Origin: Niveispirillum cyanobacteriorum | GTDB lineage: Bacteria; Pseudomonadota; Alphaproteobacteria; Azospirillales; Azospirillaceae | Direction: 5' to 3' | NCBI RefSeq assembly: GCF_002868735.1 | Contig: NZ_CP025611.1 | Location: forward strand, 2,164,501 to 2,228,500 | DNA length: 64,000 nucleotides | Shown: one piece after another, positions 36,692 through 45,091 of the stretch | Layout of the letters: the number at the start of each line of letters is the position of its first letter | Numbering within the stretch: the stretch's first letter is position 1 | Made by a program: the position numbers and the translations under genes | The notes under the pieces: generated by a model | Told to the model about the DNA's origin: nothing | What the model saw: only the letters and a program-made list of their open reading frames with translations | Databases searched by the model: none

Positions 36692-38683
36692 TTAGAACGC
36701 AGAATCGGTCGAGGACGTATCCGCGGGCGGACGCGCCTCTTCCGACAGATTAGCAATGGCCGCGTCAAGGGCAAGGATTTCCTGCGCATTGGAGCCAAGA
36801 CGACGCACGGCGACGGTTCCCTGCTCCGCCTCACGCGCACCGACGACCAGCATGACGGGTACCTTCTGGAGCGAATGTTCGCGGACCTTCAGGTTGATCT
36901 TCTCGTTGCGGACGTCCAGCTCGACCCGCAGACCGGCCCGGCGCAGCTTGGCCGCCACCTGTTCGGCATAGGCATCGGCGTCCGACACGATGGTGGCCAC
37001 CGTCACCTGGGTGGGCGCCAGCCAGAGCGGGAACTTGCCAGCATAATGTTCGATCATCATGCCGATAAAGCGTTCCAGGCTGCCCAGGATGGCCCGGTGC
37101 AGCATGACCGGCCGATGCTTGGCCCCATCCTGCCCGATATAGCTGGCGTCCAGCCGCTCCGGCAGCTGGAAATCCAGCTGCAAGGTGCCGCACTGCCAGG
37201 AGCGTCCGATGGCGTCGGTCAGGTGGAACTCCACTTTGGGGCCATAGAACGCGCCCTCACCGGGCAGCTCCTCGAACTCCAAACCGTTGGCGCGCAGAGC
37301 CACCCGCAGGCTTTCCTCGGCCTTGTCCCAGGTGGCATCGTCACCCAGACGGTTGTCGGGGCGCAGGGCCAGCTTCACCGCGATCTTGTCAAAGCCCAGG
37401 TCCTTATAGACGCCCAGCTGCAAGGCGAAATATTCCTTCGCCTCGCTGCCGACCTGATCTTCGGTACAGAAAATATGCGCATCATCCTGGGTGAAATTGC
37501 GCACGCGCAGGATACCGTGCAGGGCGCCCGACGGCTCATTGCGGTGGCAATTCCCAAACTCGGCCATGCGCAGCGGCAGGTCGCGATAGGACTTCAGGCC
37601 CTGGCGGAAAATCTGCACATGGGCGGGGCAGTTCATAGGCTTCACGCCCAGATACTTCTCCACCCCGTCCTCGGAAACCGATTCCCGGACCTTGAACATG
37701 TTGTCGCCATAAAGGTCCCAATGACCCGACGCCTTGAACAGGCTCGAATCATAGAGCTGCGGCGTGCGCACTTCGACATAGTTGGCGGTGACCAGTTTGG
37801 CGCGGATATAGTTTTCCAGCGACCGGTAAAGCGCCCAGCCCTTGGGGTGCCAGAACACCGACCCTGTCGCCTCTTCCTGCACATGGAACAGGTCCATTTC
37901 GCGGCCCAGCTTGCGATGGTCGCGCTTTTCGGCCTCTTCAATCTGGTGCAGGTGATCGGCCAGTTCCTTTTCGGTGCGCCAGGCCGTGCCATAGATACGC
38001 TGCAACATGGCGTTCTTGGCATCGCCGCGCCAATAGGCACCGGCCACCTTCATCAGCTTGAAAGCATGGCCGACCCGGCCCGTGGTGGGCAGGTGCGGGC
38101 CACGGCATAGGTCGTACCACTTGCCCTGACGATAGATGGTGATGGTTTCAGAGGCCGGCAGATCCTCGATGATCTGGGCCTTGTACTTCTCACCGATGGA
38201 CTTGAAATGCTCGATGGCCTCGGTCCGGTCCCATTCCTCGCGCGTGAAGGGTCGGTTCTCGTCCACGATCTCGTGCATGCGCCTTTCGATCTTCACCAGA
38301 TCGTCGGGCGTGAACGGCGTGTCACGCGCGAAATCATAGTAAAAGCCCGTGGCGATGGCCGGGCCGATCGTCACCTGCGTGCCGGGATACAGTTCCTGCA
38401 CGGCTTCGGCCATGATGTGCGCGGCATCGTGCCGGATCAGCTCCAGCGCGTCGGCCTCGTTCTTGTCCGTGACGATCGCCAGATTGCAATCGGCCTGCAA
38501 CGGCAGAGCCAAATCACGGACAACGCCGTCGATCTTCACGGCCAGGGCGGCCTTGGCGAGCGACTTGGCGATGGAGGCGGCCACGTCGGCCCCGGTAGTG
38601 CCCTGCGCATAGGTCCGCACGCTGCCATCGGGCAGCGTAATGGCAACCTGGACGCTGGAAACGGGCACTTCAGCCGACGACAT
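36692..38683 (-). CDS. thrS: Threonyl-tRNA synthetase
   Basis: 663 residues. TGS domain (about 10-75), editing domain with [12 protein letters not shown], then class II core with motif 2 region [29 protein letters not shown] and zinc ligands in [10 protein letters not shown] and later HR-A-ILGS. The C-terminal anticodon domain has the [20 protein letters not shown] block. It charges tRNA(Thr). thrS-infC is a widespread gene order, and both use the minus strand here. Confidence 0.97.
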   Translation of the reverse strand: MSSAEVPVSSVQVAITLPDGSVRTYAQGTTGADVAASIAKSLAKAALAVKIDGVVRDLALPLQADCNLAIVTDKNEADALELIRHDAAHIMAEAVQELYPGTQVTIGPAIATGFYYDFARDTPFTPDDLVKIERRMHEIVDENRPFTREEWDRTEAIEHFKSIGEKYKAQIIEDLPASETITIYRQGKWYDLCRGPHLPTTGRVGHAFKLMKVAGAYWRGDAKNAMLQRIYGTAWRTEKELADHLHQIEEAEKRDHRKLGREMDLFHVQEEATGSVFWHPKGWALYRSLENYIRAKLVTANYVEVRTPQLYDSSLFKASGHWDLYGDNMFKVRESVSEDGVEKYLGVKPMNCPAHVQIFRQGLKSYRDLPLRMAEFGNCHRNEPSGALHGILRVRNFTQDDAHIFCTEDQVGSEAKEYFALQLGVYKDLGFDKIAVKLALRPDNRLGDDATWDKAEESLRVALRANGLEFEELPGEGAFYGPKVEFHLTDAIGRSWQCGTLQLDFQLPERLDASYIGQDGAKHRPVMLHRAILGSLERFIGMMIEHYAGKFPLWLAPTQVTVATIVSDADAYAEQVAAKLRRAGLRVELDVRNEKINLKVREHSLQKVPVMLVVGAREAEQGTVAVRRLGSNAQEILALDAAIANLSEEARPPADTSSTDSAF

Positions 38684-38810
38684 GGCTTTTCCCCTGATAG
38701 GAGTTGGAAATAGATGGAGCGCGACTTTTGACCGGCGGGCACCTGCCGGTCAAGCGCGGTAGATGGGCGAATTTCACATGGAAGGGAAGGGGTTTCGGTA
38801 GGGAGCTACC

Positions 38811-39839
38811 TTAAAATCGCGCCTCAACCCCCAGCGTCCCCACCCAACCGCGCCGCCGGCCCTCATAGCGGACGGTATCCAGGCTGAGGCTGGTTTCATC
38901 CAGGATGCGCCAGGACAGGCCAGCGCCATAGGCGTCATAATCCTGGCTGATATCCGGGCTCACCCCCTGCCACCATAGGGCCGCACCATAAGGACCGTTC
39001 TCGTAAGAGGCCATCAGGGTGGTGCTGGTCGCGTCATCGCCATTCAAACGACCGCTGTCACCATCATCCACGTAGATCACGCTGCCCGAAAACCCGCCAT
39101 ACAGCGCCAGTGCCGCCAGCTTCAGGCTTTCAGTATCACCCAACAGGGGATTGCGGCTGTCGGCGGTGACATAGCCGGCGGCCAGTTCATAGGAAACAGC
39201 GTCGATATCGCCCTGGTAGTTCAGGCCGATCTCCCAGAGATCGCGATCGAAACGGCCTGGCGTCTGCTTGGCGATATCCTCCACCAGACTGTCGCGCTTT
39301 GGCGCATAGGACACACCCAAGCGCAGACCCATGACGCGCGGCGTCTCGTACAGCAGCTTGGTGGCATCATCACTGTCGCGGCCCAGATGGTCGATGGGTG
39401 GGGCCGTGCCGGCGATGCCGGTCCACATCCCATCCATCTGCCCACCCGCCAGCAGCGGCAGCAGATCGACGGCCCGCTTGGCCGCGCCATCCTCATCGCC
39501 GATGCGCAGCCGGCCCCAGGCTGAATTGACGGTTAGGAAGACCTCATTCACCGTCAACTGGTCGTTGCGCCCCGGCCGGTCCAGGCTTTTCTGATAATCG
39601 CCCGACCCCACGGTGGCGGTTAGCGACAGGCCAAGCCCGCTATCGGTGGTGATCGTCCCCTCCCCCGTCGCGGCATAGGCGCCGAAAATATCATGTCCCT
39701 CGCCGGAGCGCACGACGGCACCCTGTCCTACACCGCGCCCCGTGAACTCCACCGTTTCACCGGCGGCGGGGAACACGGCCAGCAAGCTGACGGCGGCGGT
39801 GCGGATGGCGCGGGACAGGCGGGGCAAGATCACATCCAT
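38811..39839 (-). CDS. Porin-like outer-membrane protein
   Basis: 342 residues. A signal peptide covers about residues 1-27 (AAVSLLAVFPAAGE). The mature part has alternating strands with Gly/Asp loops typical of Gram-negative porins, for example NEVFLTVNSAWGRLRIGDEDGA, ending LGVEARF with terminal Phe. It matches the general porin-4 pattern of alphaproteobacteria but is divergent. Specificity unknown. The ATG at 39839 was chosen because it makes the signal peptide; the frame is open further upstream. Divergent from yggS. Confidence 0.75.
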   Translation of the reverse strand: MDVILPRLSRAIRTAAVSLLAVFPAAGETVEFTGRGVGQGAVVRSGEGHDIFGAYAATGEGTITTDSGLGLSLTATVGSGDYQKSLDRPGRNDQLTVNEVFLTVNSAWGRLRIGDEDGAAKRAVDLLPLLAGGQMDGMWTGIAGTAPPIDHLGRDSDDATKLLYETPRVMGLRLGVSYAPKRDSLVEDIAKQTPGRFDRDLWEIGLNYQGDIDAVSYELAAGYVTADSRNPLLGDTESLKLAALALYGGFSGSVIYVDDGDSGRLNGDDATSTTLMASYENGPYGAALWWQGVSPDISQDYDAYGAGLSWRILDETSLSLDTVRYEGRRRGWVGTLGVEARF

Positions 39840-39961
39840 ATCGGCGATGGCGCACGGCCACGGGATTGACGGGGCGGACAGGAAGGGCTTTACGTGCGTG
39901 ATGGGGCGAAAACAAGGCCGATGGCCCGCCAGGCCCCGATGAATTGCACGAGAAGCCAACC

Positions 39962-40657
39962 ATGACCGATCCCGCCAACGATGTGGCCGCCAACCTAGCT
40001 GAGATCAAGGCCCGCATCGACAAAGCCGCCGCAGAGGCCGGGCGCCCGGCCGGTGCTGCCCGCCTGATAGCAGTGTCCAAGGTGCAGCCTGTGGAAAAGC
40101 TGGAGTCGGCCCTGTCCGCCGGCCACCGGCTGTTCGGGGAGAACCGGGTGCAGGAGGCGAAAGCCAAGTTCCCCGGCGCGCGTGAACGCTATCCCGATAT
40201 CGAACTGCATTTGATCGGGCCGTTGCAGACCAACAAAGTCAAGGAAGCCGTCTCCCTGTTCGATGTGATCCAGACGCTCGACCGCCCCAAACTGGCCGCC
40301 GCCCTGGCCGAGGAAGGGCGCAAACAGGGCCGCCTGCCCCGCCTGTTCGTGGAGGTGAATGTGGGGGCGGAACCGCAGAAGGCCGGCATCGCACCGGCCG
40401 ACCTGGCCGCCTTTCTGGATGAATGCCGCGATGTTCATGGCCTCACCATTGACGGCCTGATGTGCATACCGCCCGCCGATCAGGAACCGGCCCCCTTCTT
40501 CGCCCTGCTCTCCGATCTGGCCCAACGTCACGGCCTTCGCGAGGTATCGATGGGCATGAGCGGGGATTACGAGTTGGCGGTGCGCCTGGGTGCCAGCTTC
40601 GTGCGCGTCGGCACAGCGATTTTCGGGGAGCGGATCAAGCCGGGCACTCATGCCTAA
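39962..40657 (+). CDS. yggS: YggS-family pyridoxal 5'-phosphate homeostasis protein
   Basis: 231 residues, TIM-barrel fold III. The PLP lysine is Lys40 in RLIAVSKVQP; other family blocks are LFGENRVQEA, LHLIGPLQTNKV and the phosphate-binding SMGMSGDYELAVRLGASFVRVGTAIFG. It binds PLP and buffers it; no enzyme activity is known. The next gene overlaps its end by 8 bases. The ATG at 39962 replaces a TTG six codons earlier. Confidence 0.95.
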   Translation: MTDPANDVAANLAEIKARIDKAAAEAGRPAGAARLIAVSKVQPVEKLESALSAGHRLFGENRVQEAKAKFPGARERYPDIELHLIGPLQTNKVKEAVSLFDVIQTLDRPKLAAALAEEGRKQGRLPRLFVEVNVGAEPQKAGIAPADLAAFLDECRDVHGLTIDGLMCIPPADQEPAPFFALLSDLAQRHGLREVSMGMSGDYELAVRLGASFVRVGTAIFGERIKPGTHA

Positions 40658-41243
40658 CGGGTTGCCCGATTTCCGCGACTGGTCCTTCCTGGCACACGGC
40701 AGTGAGGATCAGCGCCGGGCCTTCGCAATCCTGTCGCAACACCGCCCGTTTGACCGGCTGAAAGGTGCCGACAGCGCGCTCGTCGGCACCTTTCCCATCG
40801 ACATTGCCGTCGATGGCTCCGACCTCGACATACTGGTCGCCGCCGCCCCCGCCCGCTTCGCCGCCGTGCTGGACGCTGGATTCGGCCTGGAAGCAGGCTA
40901 TACGCGCCGCCAGACACAGGTGACCGACGGCCCCGCCCTGGTAGCTGCCTTTGCGCTGGACGGTCTGCCTGTCGAGATTTTCGTGCAGGATGTTCCACTG
41001 GAGCGGCAGATGGGCTGGCGGCATATGCTGGTAGAGGCACGGTTGCTGTCACTGGACCCCAGCCTGCGCCCGGCGATCCGGGCACTGAAACAGGCCGGTA
41101 TGAAAACCGAACCGGCCTTTGCACACATGCTGCATCTGCCGGGCGATCCCTATCGGGCGCTGCTGACCCTGGAAGCGCACAACGATACAGCCTTGATCCA
41201 GCTGCTGTCACAACGCCGGTCCGCCATGCCGAAACAGGGGTGA
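40650..41243 (+). CDS. DUF4269 nucleotidyltransferase-like protein
   Basis: 197 residues with the nucleotidyltransferase core VGTFPIDIAVDGSDLDILV (GSDLD metal aspartates) followed by VEIFVQDVPLERQMGWRHML, typical of DUF4269. Substrate unknown; relatives belong to the minimal nucleotidyltransferase superfamily. ATGCCTAA overlaps the yggS stop, so the genes are coupled. It ends 55 bases before tRNA-Ser. Confidence 0.82.
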   Translation: MPNGLPDFRDWSFLAHGSEDQRRAFAILSQHRPFDRLKGADSALVGTFPIDIAVDGSDLDILVAAAPARFAAVLDAGFGLEAGYTRRQTQVTDGPALVAAFALDGLPVEIFVQDVPLERQMGWRHMLVEARLLSLDPSLRPAIRALKQAGMKTEPAFAHMLHLPGDPYRALLTLEAHNDTALIQLLSQRRSAMPKQG

Positions 41244-41298
41244 TTAAAAAGCTTGCGGGATCGGATCGAGGTCATTATGTTCCGCGCCCATCCAGTGC

Positions 41299-41389
41299 GG
41301 AGGGGTGGCCGAGTGGTTGAAGGCGCTCGCCTGGAAAGCGGGTATACGTCAAAAGCGTATCGTGAGTTCGAATCTCATCCCCTCCGCCA
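41299..41389 (+). tRNA. tRNA-Ser (anticodon GGA)
   Basis: 91 bases including an encoded CCA. The acceptor arm GGAGGGG pairs with CCCCTCC, followed by discriminator G and CCA. The D arm GGCCGAGTGGTTGAAGG, anticodon loop CTGGAAA with GGA at 41333-41335, a long variable arm (TACGTCAAAAGCGTA) and the T arm GTGAGTTCGAATCTCAT are all in place. It reads UCC and UCU. Its 3' end matches a 13-base copy 3.57 kb downstream. Confidence 0.96.
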
Positions 41390-41392
41390 TTT
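41380..41392 (+). repeat. Left copy of 13-bp direct repeat (candidate att site) at the tRNA-Ser end
   Basis: The sequence CCCTCCGCCATTT covers the last bases of tRNA-Ser and two to three bases beyond. It recurs exactly at 44960-44972, at the edge of the low-G+C segment. Integration into tRNA 3' ends leaves repeats of this kind. Confidence 0.55.
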
Positions 41393-41756
41393 TCTCGCTA
41401 AGGCGATGAAAAATAGGCCTCTTGGAAAAGCTCCAGGAGGCTTTTGGCATTTTGCACCACCCTCGCTACCGAACGCAGGGCGCGGATAACACTTGCCGCC
41501 ATGGCCGTTTTGGACGAGTTGCAAAACCTTCGGGCAGAAAAATGCATTGCGCGCGCTGGTCGCATGACAGCTTTGGGCGTCGGGCCTTCCGGCTCTTTCT
41601 GAAGCCGTCCCAACAGACCCGACCTTCATGCGGCTGGTGCGAAAAGTTCAACGGAGGTAAAAGGCCCCCGCTTGAGGTGGCGGCCCGCCATGCTACTTCC
41701 TGATAAGCCCGCTGCTAGCGGCGACCCATCCGCCCACTGACTTTAGGCTGCTCGCC
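41390..41756. other. Gap between tRNA-Ser and the reductase gene
   Basis: A 367-base stretch at the left of the islet. It holds the tRNA terminator (41417-41446). Short frames of 70-90 codons occur on both strands, but none has a ribosome site, plausible codon use or a recognised motif. The promoter of the reductase should lie near 41650-41750. Confidence 0.4.
41417..41446 (+). terminator. Rho-independent terminator after tRNA-Ser
   Basis: A 10-bp stem (41417-41426 with 41432-41441, one G-U pair), five-base loop, followed by TTTT, 28 bases after the tRNA. Confidence 0.7.
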
Positions 41757-42530
41757 ATGAGATCAAAAACGGTGATCGTAACTGGCGCTGCCAAGCGCCT
41801 TGGGCGGGCCATAACGATGCACTTGGCGCGGGCGGGATGGGATGTGGCCATTCACTACGGGACATCCCGGTCAGACGCAGAATCTGTCGCCCAAGAAGTG
41901 GAGCAACTGGGCCGCCGGGCGGCCCTGATTCAGGCCGATCTGGCAGCACCGGATGTCGGCATCCAGGTTGTGAGTGCGGCACAGGCCGCCTTGGGCCCAA
42001 TTCGGGCGTTGGTGAACAGCGCATCGGTATTTGAATTCGATGAGGCGGACAGCTTCAAGGCTGAAAACTGGGATCATGCCTTTGCCGTCAATCTGCGTGC
42101 CCCCACGCTCTTGTCCCAGGCATTCGCCAATCAGGGCGAAAGCCTGGAAGACAGGTGCATAGTGAATATTCTGGACCAGAAAATTTCAAATCTTAACCCC
42201 GATTTCTTCAGCTACACGGCAACCAAGCTCGCCCTTGAAGGGGTCACCCGCCTTAGCGCAATGGCGTGGCAAGGCCGTGTCAGGGTTCTGGCAATTGCAC
42301 CCGGGCTTTGTCTGCCCAGCGGTGACCAGACGGAAGAAGATTTCCAGACAGCCCATGCGACCGCACCACTCGGTCGCGGCTGCACGCCCGCTGATATTTC
42401 GGCACTCGTCGCATACTGCCTTGAGGCGCCTTTGATGTCTGGCCGAACAATCACGGTGGACGGCGGACAACATTTGCAGCCACGCAATCGAGACGTGATG
42501 TTTGAAGCCCGTGCGGAGCAAAAGCTATGA
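41757..42530 (+). CDS. FolM-like short-chain dehydrogenase (dihydropteridine reductase type)
   Basis: 257 residues. The NADPH-binding motif is TGAAKRLGR (9-17), NSASVFEFD holds the N-S-A core, and the catalytic pair is Tyr153-x3-Lys157 in YTATK. The ending SGRTITVDGGQHL matches FolM (dihydromonapterin reductase) and related pteridine reductases, more than generic SDRs. It would reduce a dihydropterin to the tetrahydro form with NADPH. ATGA overlap with the methyltransferase indicates one operon. Lower G+C than the core genome. Pterin specificity is an inference supported by the FolB-like gene 0.8 kb away. Confidence 0.75.
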   Translation: MRSKTVIVTGAAKRLGRAITMHLARAGWDVAIHYGTSRSDAESVAQEVEQLGRRAALIQADLAAPDVGIQVVSAAQAALGPIRALVNSASVFEFDEADSFKAENWDHAFAVNLRAPTLLSQAFANQGESLEDRCIVNILDQKISNLNPDFFSYTATKLALEGVTRLSAMAWQGRVRVLAIAPGLCLPSGDQTEEDFQTAHATAPLGRGCTPADISALVAYCLEAPLMSGRTITVDGGQHLQPRNRDVMFEARAEQKL

Positions 42531-43312
42531 GGACGTGCCCTATATGCCGGGGCCCCGCCAAAAATATCCTCGCCAAGGAGTTCAATGTATCCTGCGGGGA
42601 TTACTTCGAGGGCCATCGCCTGTACGAAGATAACATAGGCTCCTTTTGTCTACATGCCTGCGGTCTGTGCGATTTCGCATGGTACCCGGAATTTGAGGCA
42701 TGGAGCGACAGCGACTTCCTTGCCCGCATCTATAATGGTGATTATCGCCTCTGCGACCCGCCGTTTGAGTATGAGAGGCCGGCAAGCCTGGCAAACTGGC
42801 TAAACTCATTCCTCGGCTTCCGCACATTGCTGGATTTCGGCGGTGGGCAGGGGACGCTCGCACATATGCTACGAAGCAATGGCAAGCTGGCTAACGTTTA
42901 CGACCCCTACTATGGCAATACCACCCGCCCGCACGGCATGTATGACATCGTCACTGCGTTTGAGGTTATGGAGCATGTACCCGACCAGGATTGGTTAATC
43001 GGCTCCCTCTTGGCCTCATGTTCTGATACCGGAGTGCTGATTATATCGACCCTTCTGCGAACAGAGATAGGCAATCAAGACTGGTGGTATGCATCGCCTC
43101 GGAATGGCCATTGCTGTTTCCATTCCGCCAAAAGCTTGAAAATGCTTATGGATAAACATCACCTATACTTCCATTCGTTGAGCGATGAGCTTCATATAGT
43201 GGCAAGGAGCGTCAGGTCCTTGGATCTCTATAGGGGACTCGAAGCTCCGCGCATCAGCGGCAAACCGAAATTCAAGTTCGCCCGGCCGTGGTCAGAAATG
43301 GAGCCCATTTAG
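42527..43312 (+). CDS. Class I SAM-dependent methyltransferase with N-terminal zinc-type cysteines
   Basis: 261 residues. The SAM-binding motif I is LLDFGGGQGTL (Asp103), and YDIVTAFEVMEHVPD is the motif II/post-I block of Methyltransf_23-like proteins. Cys4-x2-Cys7 and a second cluster CLHACGLCDF near residues 42-53 may bind zinc, as in sugar and small-molecule C-methyltransferases. Substrate unknown. It overlaps the reductase stop (ATGA), and its end overlaps the convergent folB-like gene by four bases. Confidence 0.75.
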   Translation: MRTCPICRGPAKNILAKEFNVSCGDYFEGHRLYEDNIGSFCLHACGLCDFAWYPEFEAWSDSDFLARIYNGDYRLCDPPFEYERPASLANWLNSFLGFRTLLDFGGGQGTLAHMLRSNGKLANVYDPYYGNTTRPHGMYDIVTAFEVMEHVPDQDWLIGSLLASCSDTGVLIISTLLRTEIGNQDWWYASPRNGHCCFHSAKSLKMLMDKHHLYFHSLSDELHIVARSVRSLDLYRGLEAPRISGKPKFKFARPWSEMEPI

Positions 43313-43725
43313 GAGCGTTTGCGGAAAATCTCGATTCCAGCGCCTGCCGTCTCATTGAAAATGCCCGGCTTGAGAATGGACACGCATACTGCATCAACGC
43401 GTGCATCACGGAAGCATTCAACGATAAGCGCCTCTGCCAGAGTCTCCAGGTAAGGAGTGTGGGGGCGCTTGTTCCAGCTCAAAATGAAGGACCGGATGGG
43501 GTCATAATCGACAATTCCACCGCCCTCAAACCCACTGGCATCTGCATAGCCCTTGCAATACATATCCACGTTAACAGCTAGGCGGTTGGGCCGTTCTGGA
43601 AACTGTTCCCAAGGATGAATGCCTACGCTACAGTCAACAGTAACGTTCAGAAGCCGCACGCGCAGGTAGTTCTGCGCGTCTTCCAAATTACACAAGGCGT
43701 TACCATAAGATGTGATTCCGTTCAA
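43309..43725 (-). CDS. Dihydroneopterin aldolase/epimerase (FolB/FolX-like)
   Basis: 138 residues from a TTG start. The core from LRVRLLNVTVDCSVGIHPWEQ matches E. coli FolB (GVYDWEQ). Counterparts of the FolB catalytic residues are present: Glu40 (WEQ), Tyr74 (VDYDPI), Glu94 (ETLAE) and Lys119 (ILKPG). It could cleave or epimerise 7,8-dihydroneopterin. The TTG at 43725 has CGGAG six bases upstream; an upstream start at 43842 would overlap the membrane protein gene and add 39 unlike residues. Low G+C. Confidence 0.75.
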   Translation of the reverse strand: MNGITSYGNALCNLEDAQNYLRVRLLNVTVDCSVGIHPWEQFPERPNRLAVNVDMYCKGYADASGFEGGGIVDYDPIRSFILSWNKRPHTPYLETLAEALIVECFRDARVDAVCVSILKPGIFNETAGAGIEIFRKRS

Positions 43726-43804
43726 TTTTTTCTCCGATTCTATCTTACAAAGCCCTATCGCGACATTAAGAACCCAAGCCGTCGCTGATAGTGTGGAGCC
43801 TGCG

Positions 43805-44698
43805 TCAGGCAGAGGGGTCAGCAGCGCCGGTATCGGCCTCAAAATTCCATTCTGACAATATGGCCCGAAGCATAAACATCAAGTCCTGACAGAAATAAAG
43901 TTGTTCCGCAGGATCCCAAAGGAAGTCTGGCGCAAGCTGTCTGGCAAGTACGATGGCACAGTACCTGTTACCGTCGAAAACCCTTTCAATTGGTGCTGGA
44001 TTTATGCTGTAGCCGGCAGACTTCGCTCCAACCAGCGTATTCTTTAGCGGATCTGCGATATGAGACACAGCTTCGTCACCGGCATTCTTCTCACCGATTT
44101 CAGCCAAGCACGACACCAGCTTCTTGACCTTGCAATAATGTGCCTCCGGGATGCATATATTCACATTTGCGCGCTTTACGATCAGCTCCACTCGCAAATA
44201 AATTTCTTTCCCTTCGGACAACAGCCGATAATCGGCGAAGCAATCTCCCCGCACATGGCATATCTCGATACAAGTCTTCGGCCTATCCTTTAGCAGCATA
44301 TCTGCCGACGAGCGGCGGTCAGAGAAAGAAACCGACCGCAGAATGGAATTCAGAAATCCTGTTTCATGCTGATAAGGCTTGAAGACTTTCTTCTTATGCT
44401 CAACGACTTTTGAGAGTTCGCGCGGAATTTTGTCTATGAGCACGGACTGTGTCCGGTCAATGAGGGCCTCGCCCCCTGAATGGGCAAATTGCAAAAACAC
44501 CAAAATAAGAATGATTGGAAGCAGGACGGCAAGCAGCTGGGATCCCGCGACAACCCAGAATTCTCTATTGTCACCCAACCCTTTTTGAATGACATACATG
44601 TTTAAGGCTAAAATAATTACAGCCGCCAGAAACCCGGTTATTTTAAGCTTTACGGGTATTGTGGCGATACGAACATTCTGAAGGAGATCGTTAGACAT
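43805..44698 (-). CDS. Unknown protein with two N-terminal membrane helices
   Basis: 297 residues. Two hydrophobic helices (20-37 and 48-71) anchor a mostly soluble C-terminal domain of about 220 residues with several cysteines (CIEICHVRGDCF, YCKVKKLVSC). No family recognised. The helices could place the domain on the cytoplasmic side. It lies 79 bases upstream of the folB-like gene on the same strand, so the two may be cotranscribed. Low G+C and A/T-rich codons mark it as part of the islet. Confidence 0.65.
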   Translation of the reverse strand: MSNDLLQNVRIATIPVKLKITGFLAAVIILALNMYVIQKGLGDNREFWVVAGSQLLAVLLPIILILVFLQFAHSGGEALIDRTQSVLIDKIPRELSKVVEHKKKVFKPYQHETGFLNSILRSVSFSDRRSSADMLLKDRPKTCIEICHVRGDCFADYRLLSEGKEIYLRVELIVKRANVNICIPEAHYCKVKKLVSCLAEIGEKNAGDEAVSHIADPLKNTLVGAKSAGYSINPAPIERVFDGNRYCAIVLARQLAPDFLWDPAEQLYFCQDLMFMLRAILSEWNFEADTGAADPSA

Positions 44699-45091
44699 AT
44701 TCCGCGTGATCCATTTCGCGATGACAGAGTGTAAAACCCATTAAGACTGCGTCAGTCCTGGCTTTTTTTATTGCAATCTGTCCCATTCCGGCAGTCTTCA
44801 CGTTTGCATGGGAGGCTCCGAAACAAAAACTGTCAAGTTTTTAAGCATTCACGTCTAGCGCTGGCAGCTTGCATGAGTCAGATGCGACATGGGGCCGGAC
44901 CGACGGTGGCGGTGTAGATCGCATCCCACTGCGGCATCAACACACTACACCGTCAAAGGCCCTCCGCCATTTCGCGTATTCCGGGCCACGCAAATCCCAG
45001 TTAGACTCTGTGAAAATTCCGCCCGAACCCAACGGGCACGCCACCGCCGCGTTCACTTTCCTCACTAGTGCCAATCTGGAGAGTTCTGCCG
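44699..45091. other. Right end of the islet and chemoreceptor promoter region
   Basis: A 393-base gap. It holds the right 13-bp repeat (44960-44972) and, just before it, an inverted repeat CGGTGTAG (44910-44917) and CTACACCG (44945-44952), which might be arm sites of an integration site. The start of the PilZ chemoreceptor follows. No gene could be supported. Confidence 0.45.
44960..44972 (+). repeat. Right copy of 13-bp direct repeat (candidate att site)
   Basis: Exact copy of CCCTCCGCCATTT from the tRNA-Ser 3' end, in the same orientation, 120 bases before the chemoreceptor start and next to the inverted repeat CGGTGTAG/CTACACCG. See the left copy at 41380-41392. Confidence 0.55.

Larger units (their letters stand above)
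41393..44972. mobile_element. Candidate genomic islet in tRNA-Ser (no integrase seen)
   Basis: A 3.58-kb segment flanked by the 13-bp repeat. Its genes use more A/T-ending codons than the neighbours; 43681-43740 is 37% G+C by count against a strongly G+C-rich surround. It holds a FolM-like reductase, a methyltransferase, a FolB/FolX-like aldolase and an unknown membrane protein. No integrase, excisionase or transposase gene was found, so it would be a remnant or a passively mobilised cassette. A tRNA terminator lies inside the left end. Confidence 0.5.

Noticed and set aside
41398-41703. Overlapping frames of 70-90 codons on both strands after tRNA-Ser
   Set aside because: No ribosome site, no motif and conflicting strands; treated as non-coding gap.
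43726-43842. Longer folB-like start at 43842
   Set aside because: Would overlap the membrane protein gene and add residues unlike the family; the TTG at 43725 has a good ribosome site.
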